A stretch of 64,000 nucleotides of DNA from Cellulophaga sp. HaHaR_3_176 (GTDB lineage Bacteria; Bacteroidota; Bacteroidia; Flavobacteriales; Flavobacteriaceae). Under the pieces are notes generated by a model. It was not told the origin of the DNA. It saw only the letters and a program-made list of their open reading frames with translations, and did no database searches. Location of the stretch: contig NZ_CP058990.1 in the NCBI RefSeq assembly GCF_019021925.1, positions 1,418,001 to 1,482,000 of the forward strand. The letters are read 5' to 3'. Every line of letters begins with the position of its first letter. Positions within the stretch are counted from its first letter, which is position 1. The position numbers were made by a program, and so were the translations under genes. This document shows, one piece after another, positions 1-9,053 of this stretch.

Positions 1-1163
1 AATTTTGTAAACACTTTAAAGATTCTTTCAAAATAATCTGTTTTTATACCAACTCCATTATCTTTTACAAAAAATTCATAATAGTCATCTTTATCAATGA
101 AACCTACTTCAATAATGCCAGATTCTTTATCATTATAAGTAACTGCATTTTGAATTAAATTTTGAAAAATTTGTTTATACCTCCATGCATTACCAAATAA
201 GGTCGGCAAGTTTTCTTGAATTGTAATTTTTATAGTTTCTGGCACTAAAATAGTTTCTAAAACCTCATTTACTGTTACGTTAAAGTCAATTTGTGCATCT
301 TGAGTTTCTAGTCTATCAATGGTCGAATAATCTAAAATTCCTTTAATAAGAAAATCCATTTTTTCTACATTAAATAAAACTAAACTTAAAGGGTGCATAT
401 CATCTTTACCTAAAACATCTTTATGATCATCAATAAACCACCCAATTAATGTGTGAATGTTTATTAAAGGAGCTTTCAAATCATGAGATACTACATGAGC
501 ATATTCATTTAAAACTTCATTTTGAATTGATAAATCTTTTAACAACTCTTCCTTTTTCTTCTCTTGTGCCTTTATCTGCTCTTCATTCTCTTTTCTTAGA
601 ATTACATTCACAAGCATATTTGCAAAAACAAAAAGAATATCTTTTTCGTTCTCTGTATATTTATTAATCTTTTTTACAGAATCAAATCCAACAAAACCAA
701 TTAATTCATTGTTTTTAATTTTAGGTATTGTTATTAAACTTTTAATGCCTTGGGGTTCTAAAATAGCTCGTAAACCATGCTCTCCATCTTCGGGGAGTAA
801 ACTCACATCTTCAATATAAAAAGCTTCTCCTTTTTTATGAGCATCTAACCATTGGGTTACAAAGCTTAATGGTAAGTTTTGTAAATTATCTATTTCAGGT
901 TCTACACCTTCAGCACACCACTCATAAGTATTTGAAGTTGTGTTATTTACAAAATTATAAGAAAAAATATAGCTCCGATCAGATTCTACAAACTCTCCAA
1001 TTTGCTTTAATGATGTATTAACTAATTTATTTACATCAGATAAATCTGAATTTATATATTTCGTAGAAATACTAATTAATAGATCTTGAAAACGTAATTG
1101 TCGTTCAATCGTATTATCTTTTTCCAACTTGTTATTTGTTGTATGTAGGTGTTTATTTTTCAT
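1..1163 (-). CDS. GAF-domain sensor histidine kinase, C-terminus cut by window edge
   Basis: Translating the reverse strand from the ATG at 1163 gives an open frame of 387 codons running off the left edge. It has no signal peptide or membrane segment, so it is a cytosolic kinase. Residues ~20-185 look like a GAF sensor domain. A coiled linker leads to the H-box HVVSHDLKAPL (phospho-acceptor His near residue 227), then the N-box region NLIQNAV near 335 and the G1 motif DNGVGI at the edge. The G2 box and stop lie outside the window. The next gene is divergent, with 300 bp between them. The family autophosphorylates the His and passes the phosphate to a response regulator; no partner is visible here, so the signal and target are unknown. 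Confidence 0.85.
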   Translation of the reverse strand, partial: MKNKHLHTTNNKLEKDNTIERQLRFQDLLISISTKYINSDLSDVNKLVNTSLKQIGEFVESDRSYIFSYNFVNNTTSNTYEWCAEGVEPEIDNLQNLPLSFVTQWLDAHKKGEAFYIEDVSLLPEDGEHGLRAILEPQGIKSLITIPKIKNNELIGFVGFDSVKKINKYTENEKDILFVFANMLVNVILRKENEEQIKAQEKKKEELLKDLSIQNEVLNEYAHVVSHDLKAPLINIHTLIGWFIDDHKDVLGKDDMHPLSLVLFNVEKMDFLIKGILDYSTIDRLETQDAQIDFNVTVNEVLETILVPETIKITIQENLPTLFGNAWRYKQIFQNLIQNAVTYNDKESGIIEVGFIDKDDYYEFFVKDNGVGIKTDYFERIFKVFTK

Positions 1164-1463
1164 TCAGGTTTAAAAAAATTTGATAATAGATTCAAGATCT
1201 TATTCTAAGGTACTACTTACAAACTTATTACAAAAATTAAGGTTGTACAAAGGTTTTATTTAGATGTAAAAAACCTTATTAATCTAAAACTTGATGAGTA
1301 ATTCAGTTTTTATTACCAAAAAATTAAATTATTTTATTTTTGAATTTAGAAATATCTTAAAACAAATACCTAAGAAAACACATCTAATCAAATAGGTTTC
1401 ACAACAAAAAAAAAGTAATTTCAATTATAAAATGTAACTTTCATAAAATCTCATTATTTGATT
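1164..1463. other. Intergenic region between divergent kinase genes
   Basis: About 300 bp of very AT-rich sequence separates the two divergent histidine kinase starts and must hold both promoters. I found no clean TAnnTTTG element, operator palindrome, small ORF or RNA. Confidence 0.4.
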
Positions 1464-3500
1464 ATGCGTCTCCTCCTATCTTGTTGCTTTGCTTTTTTAA
1501 GTTATTTTAACCTTATAGCACAATCAGAAAAAAGTACGCTTGACAAAATTGAAAAGTTAAAATTGACTTCCGATTTTAAATCTGAAAACCCTGTTTATAT
1601 AGATTTAATTCTTGAATTAGCTAAGTTAAAAATTCGTACAAACCCAGATAGTACAGAAATTTTATTAAAAGAAGGGTATCAATTAAGTCTTGATACTAAA
1701 TATAGAGCAGGAGAAAGCAGAGCTTTGTCCACTTATGGTTATCTATATTTTGAAAAAGGAGATACTGAAAAAGCTTATGAGTATAATATGAATGCTCTAA
1801 AAATTGCCAATACTTATAATTTAAGTAAAGAAAAATTAAAGGCAATTAATAATATGGGACTTGACTATTGGTTACAAGGAGATTCGTCAAGCGCACTAAC
1901 TAAATTTTTAGAAGGTTTAGCCATTGCTACAGAAGTTGAGAATGTAGATATGATGGTGAGTATTAATATCAATATTGCTAATTTATATAGTGATAATGGG
2001 GATTATGAAACATCGTTAAGCTTTCTTGAAAATGCAAAAAAACTTAATCTAGAACATGGTAATAGTGAAATTTTAGCCTATATGAAAATAAATATGGCTT
2101 CTGAATATTCTGAAATTGGAAATTATATTGAGGCCGAAAAAATGGTCAATGAAAGTATTACATATTTTGAGAAAGACAATGTTATTGATTGGTTATCTCA
2201 TGGCTATGAACTAAAAGGATCTATTTTATTAAAACAAAAAGAATATTATGAAGCATTAATTTGGTATTTAAAATCAGAAAAGTTAAGCGATGAAATAGAT
2301 TTTAAATTTGGTTATACACTTTTGTATAGTAATATGGCAGAGTGTTATTTAGGTCTTGAAAAAATTGATAAAGCAGAGAAATATGCTTTAAAAGGTTTGG
2401 AAATTTCTAAAGAATTAAATATAGCAGGAGGTGTAAAGGATGCGAATTTAGTTTTATCTAAAATTTATTACAAAAAAGGTCAAAATAAACTAGCCTATGA
2501 ATATCAATCTACATATATAGAATTGCATGAAAAAAGCTCTTCTGAAAAATTTAAAAAAGGATTAGGTATTTTACGTAGTAAAATGGAGTTTGAAAATCAG
2601 AAAAAGCAATTAATTGCAGATCAAGAAAAAGCAATAGCGAAACAAAAAAACTATGTTTATATTGCTATAGCTGCGCTTTTAGTGGTTTTATTGTTTTTGA
2701 TTTTAATATTTAGAACAAATAAATTACAAAAAGTATACACTGAAAATCTTCAAGAAAAACAAGACGCCTTAATAATTCATGAAGCTGAATTAAATGAGTC
2801 TAACAATACTAAAGATAAATTATTCTCTATTATAGCACATGACTTAAAAGGGCCTATAAGTTCATTTCATTCACTTATGAAATTATATTTGAATGATTCT
2901 ATCAGTAAAGAAGATTCAGATTTTTTATTTCCAAAAGCATTACGAGAAATTCAAGGCATTTCAGATATGCTGAATAATCTTTTAGTTTGGGCAAAAACCC
3001 AAATGGATGGAATTGTATTAAATAAAGATAACATTGATATTAATACTATTGCAAAAGACACTATACTCCTTCTCAACCCATTAGCTCAAAAAAAAGAAAT
3101 AAAAATTATAAATAATATACCTGAAAATACAATTAGTTATAGCGATAGAGATCATCTTGATATAATTATAAGAAATTTAATAAGTAACTCAATAAAGTTC
3201 ACCAACCTTAAAGGAGAAATTAGCATAAATGCTATAAAGAAGGATGATGAATATCAGATAGAAGTTACCGATAACGGTGTTGGAATGGATATAGAAACAC
3301 AAGCTAAACTTTTTGATAGAAAGAAAGCAAAGTCTACTTATGGGACCAATAATGAAAAAGGAACAGGATTAGGACTGTCTATTTGTAAAGATATGGTAGA
3401 AAGCAATGGAGGCAAACTATGGGTATCAAGTGTTCCTAATCAAGGTACTACAATCTATTTTACTGTTTCTGCTCAATTAGAAAATCAAGCAAAAAGTTGA
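1464..3500 (+). CDS. TPR-repeat sensor histidine kinase
   Basis: A flavobacterial-type hybrid of a periplasmic TPR sensor and a cytosolic kinase. Residues 1-20 are a signal peptide (MRLLLSCCFAFL..). Tetratricopeptide helices fill ~25-370. A coiled segment and one membrane helix (~395-415, IAIAALLVVLLFLILIF) follow, then the H-box IIAHDLKGPI (His ~459), an N-box with NLISNS (~570), and ATPase motifs DNGVGM and GTGLGLSICK. The frame opens at a TTG (1458), but the ATG at 1464 gives a normal signal peptide and is preferred. TPR arrays usually mediate protein contacts, so the signal may be a protein-protein event. The ECF sigma factor downstream is convergent and only 4 bp away, so it is not an operon partner. 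No response regulator is adjacent. Confidence 0.88.
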   Translation: MRLLLSCCFAFLSYFNLIAQSEKSTLDKIEKLKLTSDFKSENPVYIDLILELAKLKIRTNPDSTEILLKEGYQLSLDTKYRAGESRALSTYGYLYFEKGDTEKAYEYNMNALKIANTYNLSKEKLKAINNMGLDYWLQGDSSSALTKFLEGLAIATEVENVDMMVSININIANLYSDNGDYETSLSFLENAKKLNLEHGNSEILAYMKINMASEYSEIGNYIEAEKMVNESITYFEKDNVIDWLSHGYELKGSILLKQKEYYEALIWYLKSEKLSDEIDFKFGYTLLYSNMAECYLGLEKIDKAEKYALKGLEISKELNIAGGVKDANLVLSKIYYKKGQNKLAYEYQSTYIELHEKSSSEKFKKGLGILRSKMEFENQKKQLIADQEKAIAKQKNYVYIAIAALLVVLLFLILIFRTNKLQKVYTENLQEKQDALIIHEAELNESNNTKDKLFSIIAHDLKGPISSFHSLMKLYLNDSISKEDSDFLFPKALREIQGISDMLNNLLVWAKTQMDGIVLNKDNIDINTIAKDTILLLNPLAQKKEIKIINNIPENTISYSDRDHLDIIIRNLISNSIKFTNLKGEISINAIKKDDEYQIEVTDNGVGMDIETQAKLFDRKKAKSTYGTNNEKGTGLGLSICKDMVESNGGKLWVSSVPNQGTTIYFTVSAQLENQAKS

Positions 3501-3504
3501 TGTT

Positions 3505-4377
3505 TTAGAAGTTTAAAATTGATTTTATTAAGTCATTATTTAAAATATCATCAACTATTTTAGACGCCTGTATAGGTGTCTGCGCGGGTTGACTTTGAAA
3601 TACTTTTTTATTCAATTCATCAACCGTATTCGTAAATGTAACCGCTTTCTTTTTTGATAAAGCACTAATTTTTGATGTATACCTCGTATTAAATTGTAAT
3701 TTACTAGGGTCTACCTTACCATCTTCAATATAACCTCTTGTTTTTTTAGAACACCTGCAAGGATTATTCCTGTTTACCAAACCACATTTTTTGTTCATCC
3801 AATTGTACAACTCTTTACGTGTACGCATTAATTTGATTCTAAAATTACCTGGAGTAATTCCTAAAATTTCAGCACCTAGGTTATGGTCAATTTCAAACAT
3901 TTCTCCTAAAATATAAATCATTCGTTGCTCTTTAGATAAGCAAAGTAACATACCTGTAGTGCAATTAATTCTAATTTCTTCAATAGTATCTTTTAGCTCT
4001 TTTTCTTCTTGATCATTTAATTCGTAATTAGGCACAGCATCAATAGTATTAAAATACGTATCAAAACTCACTTGTTTTAATTTTCCACTTTGCTTTTTAC
4101 TATTGATAAAATGGTTTACCGTAATACGGTATAACCAAGTAGTAAATTTACTTTCTCCTTTAAATTTAGATAAGGCTGTAATCACCTTAATAAAAACTTC
4201 TTGAGTAACATCTTCTGCATCAGCAACATTACCCACCATTTTAAGTGCTAGGTTGTATACAAAAAGTTGATGCCTAACAATTAAAACTTGTAGTGCTTTT
4301 TTATCGCCATCAATAGCTAAGTTTACTAATTCAGTATCGGTATAATCTGGATAATTGTCTAAAAATAAAGCTTTCAT
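3505..4377 (-). CDS. ECF-type RNA polymerase sigma factor with Cys-rich C-terminal extension
   Basis: Sigma-70 region 2 spans ~10-95 (DAEDVTQEVFIKV followed by FTTWLYRITVNHF, the core-binding and -10-recognition segment). Region 4 lies at ~130-190 (CLSKEQRMIYILGEM, then a helix-turn-helix ending NFRIKLMRTRKEL). Length is 290 residues, ~100 more than a minimal ECF factor. The extra tail begins with a cysteine cluster, CGLVNRNNPCRCSKKTR, which could bind zinc. No anti-sigma gene is next to it, so the tail may take over control, as proposed for ECF groups with C-terminal extensions; that is inference. It follows the SDR gene on the same strand but is separated from it by a clear terminator. Target promoters are unknown. 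Confidence 0.88.
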   Translation of the reverse strand: MKALFLDNYPDYTDTELVNLAIDGDKKALQVLIVRHQLFVYNLALKMVGNVADAEDVTQEVFIKVITALSKFKGESKFTTWLYRITVNHFINSKKQSGKLKQVSFDTYFNTIDAVPNYELNDQEEKELKDTIEEIRINCTTGMLLCLSKEQRMIYILGEMFEIDHNLGAEILGITPGNFRIKLMRTRKELYNWMNKKCGLVNRNNPCRCSKKTRGYIEDGKVDPSKLQFNTRYTSKISALSKKKAVTFTNTVDELNKKVFQSQPAQTPIQASKIVDDILNNDLIKSILNF

Positions 4378-4395
4378 AAATTTTATTAATTTTTT

Positions 4396-4430
4396 AAAAA
4401 CCTCATTTCCTATAAAGAAATGAGGTTTTT
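4396..4430. terminator. Intrinsic terminator after the SDR gene
   Basis: A perfect 14-bp stem (AAAAACCTCATTTC / GAAATGAGGTTTTT) with a 7-nt loop sits 9 bp past the SDR stop and just before the sigma factor start. A/T tracts on both sides would let it work in either direction. Confidence 0.85.
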
Positions 4431-4438
4431 AAATTCTA

Positions 4439-5188
4439 TTATATTGCATTAATTCCACCGTGTACAGGTAGCTCTTCCCCTACAATATAAGAAGAATCAT
4501 CAGAAGCTAAAAACAATACTGCTTTTGCAACTTCTTCTGGATTTCCAAAACGTTTTAAAGCTGTTTGGGCTGTAATAGCTTCTGCTGCTCCAGAAAGTAC
4601 ATCTTCAGGTAATCCGATTTTTCCCCAAAAAGGAGTTCCAATAGGTCCAGGGCTTACAGCATTAACACGAATACCTTGCTCCGCAAGCTCTGCAGATGCT
4701 ACACGTACTAAAGATCTTAAAGCCGCTTTACTAGCACTTAACAAGCTACTACCACCAAAACCAATTTCATTTAACCAAGATGTAGTGATGATAACTGATG
4801 CTTTAGGGTTTAAATTTTTAATAGCTTTTTGTAACGTAAAATAAGATCCTTTAAAATTTACATTCATCATGTCATCAAAAAATGCTTCGTCTGTATCTGC
4901 TACGGGTGCTAATTTTCCTTTACCTACATTGATAAATAAAACATCAATACCTCCAAATTTAGCAACGGTCTCAGAATATAAACGATCTAAATCAGACTGA
5001 TTAGTAACATCTCCTTGTACTCCATAGCTATGTGCTCCTAATTGTGTTACAGCTTCATCTAATGCTTCTTGTCCTCTACCAAAAATAACCACATTAGCTC
5101 CTTCAGTTATAAATTCTTGTGCTGTTGCTAAACCAATACCACTAGTTCCTCCTGTAATTACAGCTGTTTTTCCTTCTAATTTTCCCAT
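4439..5188 (-). CDS. SDR-family oxidoreductase lacking the catalytic tyrosine
   Basis: A classical short-chain dehydrogenase of about 249 residues. The N-terminal nucleotide-binding motif is TGGTSGIG, followed by the NVGKG variant of the NAG motif, a Ser in the TTSWLNE strand, and a C-terminus typical of the family (GIRVNAVSPGPIGTPF; GEELPVHGG). The YxxxK active site reads LSASK: the Lys is present but the Tyr position is Leu, confirmed in the DNA (TTA). The start at 5188 (MGKLEGKTAVITGG) is chosen over the upstream ATG at 5218, which would add ten residues before the Rossmann fold. A possible -7 element TAGTTTTG lies on this strand at 5271-5264. Divergent alpha/beta hydrolases share the upstream region and an operator-like palindrome. 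Substrate unknown; activity may be altered or lost. Confidence 0.85.
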   Translation of the reverse strand: MGKLEGKTAVITGGTSGIGLATAQEFITEGANVVIFGRGQEALDEAVTQLGAHSYGVQGDVTNQSDLDRLYSETVAKFGGIDVLFINVGKGKLAPVADTDEAFFDDMMNVNFKGSYFTLQKAIKNLNPKASVIITTSWLNEIGFGGSSLLSASKAALRSLVRVASAELAEQGIRVNAVSPGPIGTPFWGKIGLPEDVLSGAAEAITAQTALKRFGNPEEVAKAVLFLASDDSSYIVGEELPVHGGINAI

Positions 5189-5364
5189 TATATATTTTTT
5201 ATTAATTAAACATGGCAATACTGCATCATGCTTAGTTTGGACAATAAAATATTAATGGTGTTACAAAACTATTTTTAAATTTTATTCTATTTAAATTTTT
5301 TTAGCTTCTTTATAGGATGAATAGACATCTATTTGATTAAAATATAAAAACGTAAATTAATATT

Positions 5365-5382
5365 TTACCAATCGTTCGGTAA
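5365..5382. promoter_or_regulatory. TetR-type operator palindrome
   Basis: TTACCAATCGTTCGGTAA is an 18-bp imperfect palindrome (7 of 9 pairs) with the ACC..CGGT shape common in TetR-family operators. It sits in the divergent region between the SDR and the alpha/beta hydrolases, just upstream of a perfect TAnnTTTG element, where a bound repressor would cover the -33 region. No TetR gene is adjacent; the nearest is at 38.1-38.7 kb and has a different palindrome. Confidence 0.55.
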
Positions 5383-5396
5383 TTAAACTATTTTAT

Positions 5397-5404
5397 TATC
5401 TTTG
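5397..5404 (+). promoter_or_regulatory. Bacteroidota -7 element for the alpha/beta hydrolase pair
   Basis: TATCTTTG matches the TAnnTTTG consensus. A weak -33 candidate (TTCG, 5375-5378) lies 18 bp upstream inside the operator palindrome. Transcription would start near 5410, leaving a ~150-nt leader before the ATG at 5561. Confidence 0.5.
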
Positions 5405-5560
5405 CTTTTATTATCTAAAAGATACATTAGATATTAATAATTAGAGAAATGTTTAAAACTGGAATCATATTTAAGTACTACAAGCCTTTAGTGTGTTGTT
5501 GTAGAAAGCTTTGAATGGTTTTATATATTAAATTGATTACCAAAAAAATTGAAAAGAGTT

Positions 5561-6547
5561 ATGAAAAATTTAGCAGCAACAGTATTATTAACCGTTACGT
5601 TATTTTCTTGTGGTACTAAAAATGAAGTCCCATCTTCTAAAACAAGTGCAATTACCAATGAAGTGATTGTTTCAGATAAGTTCAATACCCAATATAAATC
5701 TATAGAAATTGATGGTATACATATAGCATATAGAGAAGCTGGTAATCCAGAAAAGGAAACTATTGTTTTACTTCATGGTTTCCCAGCCTCATCACACCAA
5801 TATAGAAAAGTATTAGCTCAACTATCTGGCGAATATCATTTAATAGCACCCGATTATCCAGGATTTGGAAATAGTGATTTTCCTGATGCGAAAGATTATA
5901 CCTATACGTTTGATACTATCGCATCAACTATCGATACTTTTCTAGAAAAAAAAGGTGTAAATTCTTATGCATTGATGATTCAAGATTATGGAGCACCTAT
6001 TGGTTTTAGAATTGCAACTGCACACCCAGAAAGAGTTACTGCAATTATAAACCAAAATGGTAATGCTTATGAAGAAGGATTAGGAGAAGCTTGGGCAGGA
6101 ATTAAAACCCTTTGGGAAAATAGGACTAAAGAAACTGAAGATGCTTTATTATCTGCCTTTTCTTTAGAAGGCTTAAAATGGCAATACACACATGGTGTTC
6201 GAAATATAGAAACTGTAAATCCTGATAGTTGGAATTTAGATTATTTACGTTTGTCTAGACCTAATGCGCACGCTGTAAATATTGATTTATTTTATGATTA
6301 CCAAAACAACATAAAACTGTACCCTAAATGGCAACAATACTTAAGAGAAAATCAACCTCCATTATTGATTGTTTGGGGTAAAAACGATGCTTTTTTTCCT
6401 GAAAGTGGTGCTGAAGCTTTTAAAAAAGATGTAAAAAATATAGATTACAACATATTCGATACTGGTCATTTTGCACTAGAAGAAGATGGTGATGCTATTA
6501 TTGAGAAAATAAGAGTCTTTATGAAAACAATAAACAAATCAATCTAA
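5561..6547 (+). CDS. Lipoprotein alpha/beta hydrolase with Asp nucleophile (epoxide hydrolase/haloalkane dehalogenase type)
   Basis: A lipoprotein signal (lipobox LFSC, Cys ~17) anchors the protein in an envelope membrane. The fold is alpha/beta hydrolase: HGFPASSHQYR supplies the oxyanion-hole HG, and the nucleophile elbow IQDYGAPIG has Asp where serine hydrolases have Ser. That is the pattern of epoxide hydrolases and haloalkane dehalogenases. DTGHFALEE carries the catalytic His. The frame opens at a TTG (5549), but ATG 5561 gives the lipoprotein signal directly. It overlaps the next gene by 1 bp (TAATG), so the two paralogues are co-translated. Operator-like DNA upstream suggests induction by a small molecule. 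Real substrate unknown. Confidence 0.88.
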   Translation: MKNLAATVLLTVTLFSCGTKNEVPSSKTSAITNEVIVSDKFNTQYKSIEIDGIHIAYREAGNPEKETIVLLHGFPASSHQYRKVLAQLSGEYHLIAPDYPGFGNSDFPDAKDYTYTFDTIASTIDTFLEKKGVNSYALMIQDYGAPIGFRIATAHPERVTAIINQNGNAYEEGLGEAWAGIKTLWENRTKETEDALLSAFSLEGLKWQYTHGVRNIETVNPDSWNLDYLRLSRPNAHAVNIDLFYDYQNNIKLYPKWQQYLRENQPPLLIVWGKNDAFFPESGAEAFKKDVKNIDYNIFDTGHFALEEDGDAIIEKIRVFMKTINKSI

Positions 6548-7521
6548 TGAAAAATATTATTTACTTATTTTGTTCGGTATTTTTACTTATTATAAGTTGT
6601 AATAATCAATCTACAGAAAAAACAAAAAACATTTCTGACGAGGCATCCTTTTTTCTTCCTCCACCCACAACGTATAATACTATAAAAATAAACGACGTTA
6701 ACTTATTTTATAGAGAAGCTGGTGACCCTAAAAAACCTACGATTGTACTATTACATGGTTATCCGTCTTCCTCACATAGTTACAGAAATTTGATTCCTAT
6801 GTTAGCAAGTCACTATCATATCATTGCTCCAGATAATCTTGGTTCAGGGTATAGTGACCATCCAAATCCGGAGACAACAACTTACACTTTTGATTTACTT
6901 GCTGATTACACCAATCAATTATTAAAAGCGCTTAAAATAGATAATTACATTATGTACATGCAAGATTTTGGTGCTCCTGTTGGCTACCGAATGATGCTGA
7001 AAGACCCTAAAAGAATAGATGCTTTAATTGTACAAAATGCTAATGCGTATTTAGACGGATTAACACCAGCAAGACAAGCATTTTTTAAGAAAGCACAAGA
7101 GGATACATCTCAAGAAGAGCTTGATTTTTTATATAATATTACAGCTGAAGATGTAATTATTAATAAACAGTATTTATTTGATCTTGACACTACCAATTAC
7201 AAAATACAAAGTCCCGATGCTTGGACTCATGATTTATCTTTTTTACAATCAAAAAATGATAGGTTAATACAAGTACAGTTGTTTCAAGATTATTACACCA
7301 ACTTACTTGCCTACCCTACTTGGCAAAAAATGTTAAAGGAAACGCAACCTAAGACATTAATTACATGGGGTGCTAAAGATGAAAAATTTAATGCTAATGG
7401 TGCCAAAGCATACCTTAGGGATTTACCGAATGCAGAATTACATTTATTAGATGCTGGCCATTTTGCTGTTGAAGAAAAAACACGTGATATAGCTGAACTT
7501 ATTCTTAAATTTCTAAATTAA
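6547..7521 (+). CDS. Second lipoprotein alpha/beta hydrolase with Asp nucleophile, paralogue of the preceding gene
   Basis: Its start overlaps the previous stop by 1 bp. It has its own lipobox (LIISC, Cys ~18) and the same core: LLHGYPSSSHSYRN, nucleophile elbow MQDFGAPVGYR with Asp as nucleophile, and a C-terminal DAGHFAVEE with the catalytic His. The two proteins are similar throughout, pointing to tandem duplication followed by divergence. Both probably face the periplasm and could act on related epoxides, halides or esters; substrate specificity cannot be read from the sequence. Confidence 0.88.
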   Translation: MKNIIYLFCSVFLLIISCNNQSTEKTKNISDEASFFLPPPTTYNTIKINDVNLFYREAGDPKKPTIVLLHGYPSSSHSYRNLIPMLASHYHIIAPDNLGSGYSDHPNPETTTYTFDLLADYTNQLLKALKIDNYIMYMQDFGAPVGYRMMLKDPKRIDALIVQNANAYLDGLTPARQAFFKKAQEDTSQEELDFLYNITAEDVIINKQYLFDLDTTNYKIQSPDAWTHDLSFLQSKNDRLIQVQLFQDYYTNLLAYPTWQKMLKETQPKTLITWGAKDEKFNANGAKAYLRDLPNAELHLLDAGHFAVEEKTRDIAELILKFLN

Positions 7522-7675
7522 ATAATAACAATAAAATTGTAAGATTGAATAGTATTAGATCTTATATAAATTAACAGGGCAAAATAAAGTAATTGCCTGT
7601 TGAGATACTTATTTTTACAGTTATTTTAATAGTTCTTTTTTAGAAGTATTGATTTTTATTAGAAAACTGTAAATT

Positions 7676-8932
7676 ATGAAAATCGAACACATGCTATATG
7701 ATTATATATTAAAGTTTGGGTTGTCCGTAACTTCTGCTAAATATATAAATCTTGCAATTTTATTAGTCATTTTATTAATAGTAACTTTTTTAGTTGATTT
7801 TATTATCAGAAGAATTTTACTAAAACTCTTTACTCAGTTTACAGTAAAATCTAAAACTAATTTTGACAATTTACTTGTAAAAAATAAAGCTCCACAAAGT
7901 ATAGCTCATATTATACCATTAATAGTGGCACTAGAGCTTACTCCTTTTGTTTTCTTTGACTTTCCTTATTTCGAAAATATTGTTGAAAAAGGGTTACAAG
8001 TTTTTGCTATAATATTAACCCTATGGATTGCTCGCAGTCTTTTAAACACACTTAAAGATTATTTTAAAACCTTACCAAGGCTAAAAGATAAGCCCATAGA
8101 TAGCTACATTCAAGTATTTATGATTTTTGCTTGGGTAATAGGTATCCTCTCTGCTTTTGCTATTATTACAGGAATAGAATTTATTAAATTTATTACTACA
8201 ATCGGAGCGGCTTCTGCTGTTATCATTATTATTTTTAAAGATACTATTCTAGGCTTTGTTGCCAGCATTCAAGTTTCTATAAATGATATGGTACGCATTG
8301 GTGATTGGGTCACTTTTGAAAAATACGGAGCAGATGGAACTGTTATCGAGATAAACTTATCTACCGTAAAAATTCAAAATTTTGATAAAACTATTACAAC
8401 AATACCTACCTATGCTTTAATTTCAGATTCTTTTAAAAACTGGAGAGGTATGGAAAACTCAGAAGGAAGACGAATTAAAAGAGCCATACATATTAAATTA
8501 GATAGTATTCATTATCTATCTAAAAACGAAGTTACTGAGTTAAAAAAAATAGAAATTATAGCCTCTTATTTAGAAATGCGTCAAACAGATATTGATGCAT
8601 ATAATACAGAACATAACATCAATAAAGAAATACTATTAAATGGTCGAAATTTGACAAATATTGGTGTTTTTAGAAAATATATAGAAACTCATATTGAAAA
8701 CCATTCTGGTATTAATAATGATATGATGATTATGGTTCGTCAACTAGCTCCTGGAACTCAAGGAATTCCTTTAGAAATTTATGCTTTTAGTAGCGACAAG
8801 CGCTGGCAAAATTACGAATATATTATGGCTGAAATTTTCGATCACATAATTGCTGCTGTTCCATATTTTAATTTAGAACTTTTTGAGTTGCCCAGTAATT
8901 CGAGTTTTTTGAGTTCAAAAAAAGCTATTTAA
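7676..8932 (+). CDS. MscS-family mechanosensitive ion channel (YbdG-like)
   Basis: 418 residues with about five membrane helices: ~22-45, ~75-95, ~103-122, ~148-168 and the pore-lining helix ~172-205 (FITTIGAASAVIIIIFKDTILGF). The MscS beta-domain follows (VRIGDWVTFEKYGADGTVIEI, ~210-260), and the C-terminus is a long alpha/beta region. Length and topology match the YbdG/Ynai-like long MscS subfamily, which opens on hypo-osmotic shock in the inner membrane. It is 154 bp beyond the hydrolase pair and probably has its own promoter. A bidirectional terminator follows. Confidence 0.88.
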   Translation: MKIEHMLYDYILKFGLSVTSAKYINLAILLVILLIVTFLVDFIIRRILLKLFTQFTVKSKTNFDNLLVKNKAPQSIAHIIPLIVALELTPFVFFDFPYFENIVEKGLQVFAIILTLWIARSLLNTLKDYFKTLPRLKDKPIDSYIQVFMIFAWVIGILSAFAIITGIEFIKFITTIGAASAVIIIIFKDTILGFVASIQVSINDMVRIGDWVTFEKYGADGTVIEINLSTVKIQNFDKTITTIPTYALISDSFKNWRGMENSEGRRIKRAIHIKLDSIHYLSKNEVTELKKIEIIASYLEMRQTDIDAYNTEHNINKEILLNGRNLTNIGVFRKYIETHIENHSGINNDMMIMVRQLAPGTQGIPLEIYAFSSDKRWQNYEYIMAEIFDHIIAAVPYFNLELFELPSNSSFLSSKKAI

Positions 8933-9002
8933 ATAACACTATTTTTAATAATAGGTAATTAAATAATAGAAGAGTTAAGCTTCATTAAAATTTTTAATAA
9001 AA

Positions 9003-9031
9003 AAAAGTCCATCATAAAATGATGGACTTTT
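9003..9031. terminator. Bidirectional terminator between convergent genes
   Basis: A perfect 13-bp stem (AAAAGTCCATCAT / ATGATGGACTTTT) with a 3-nt loop lies between the MscS gene and the convergent DUF6503-like gene, with A and T tracts on both sides. Confidence 0.88.
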
Positions 9032-9053
9032 AAGTAATTGAATGTTTTATATA

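Noticed and set aside
449..667. 72-codon forward ORF at the left edge
   Set aside because: It is the antisense of the truncated histidine kinase, which has clear H-box and ATPase motifs on the reverse strand.
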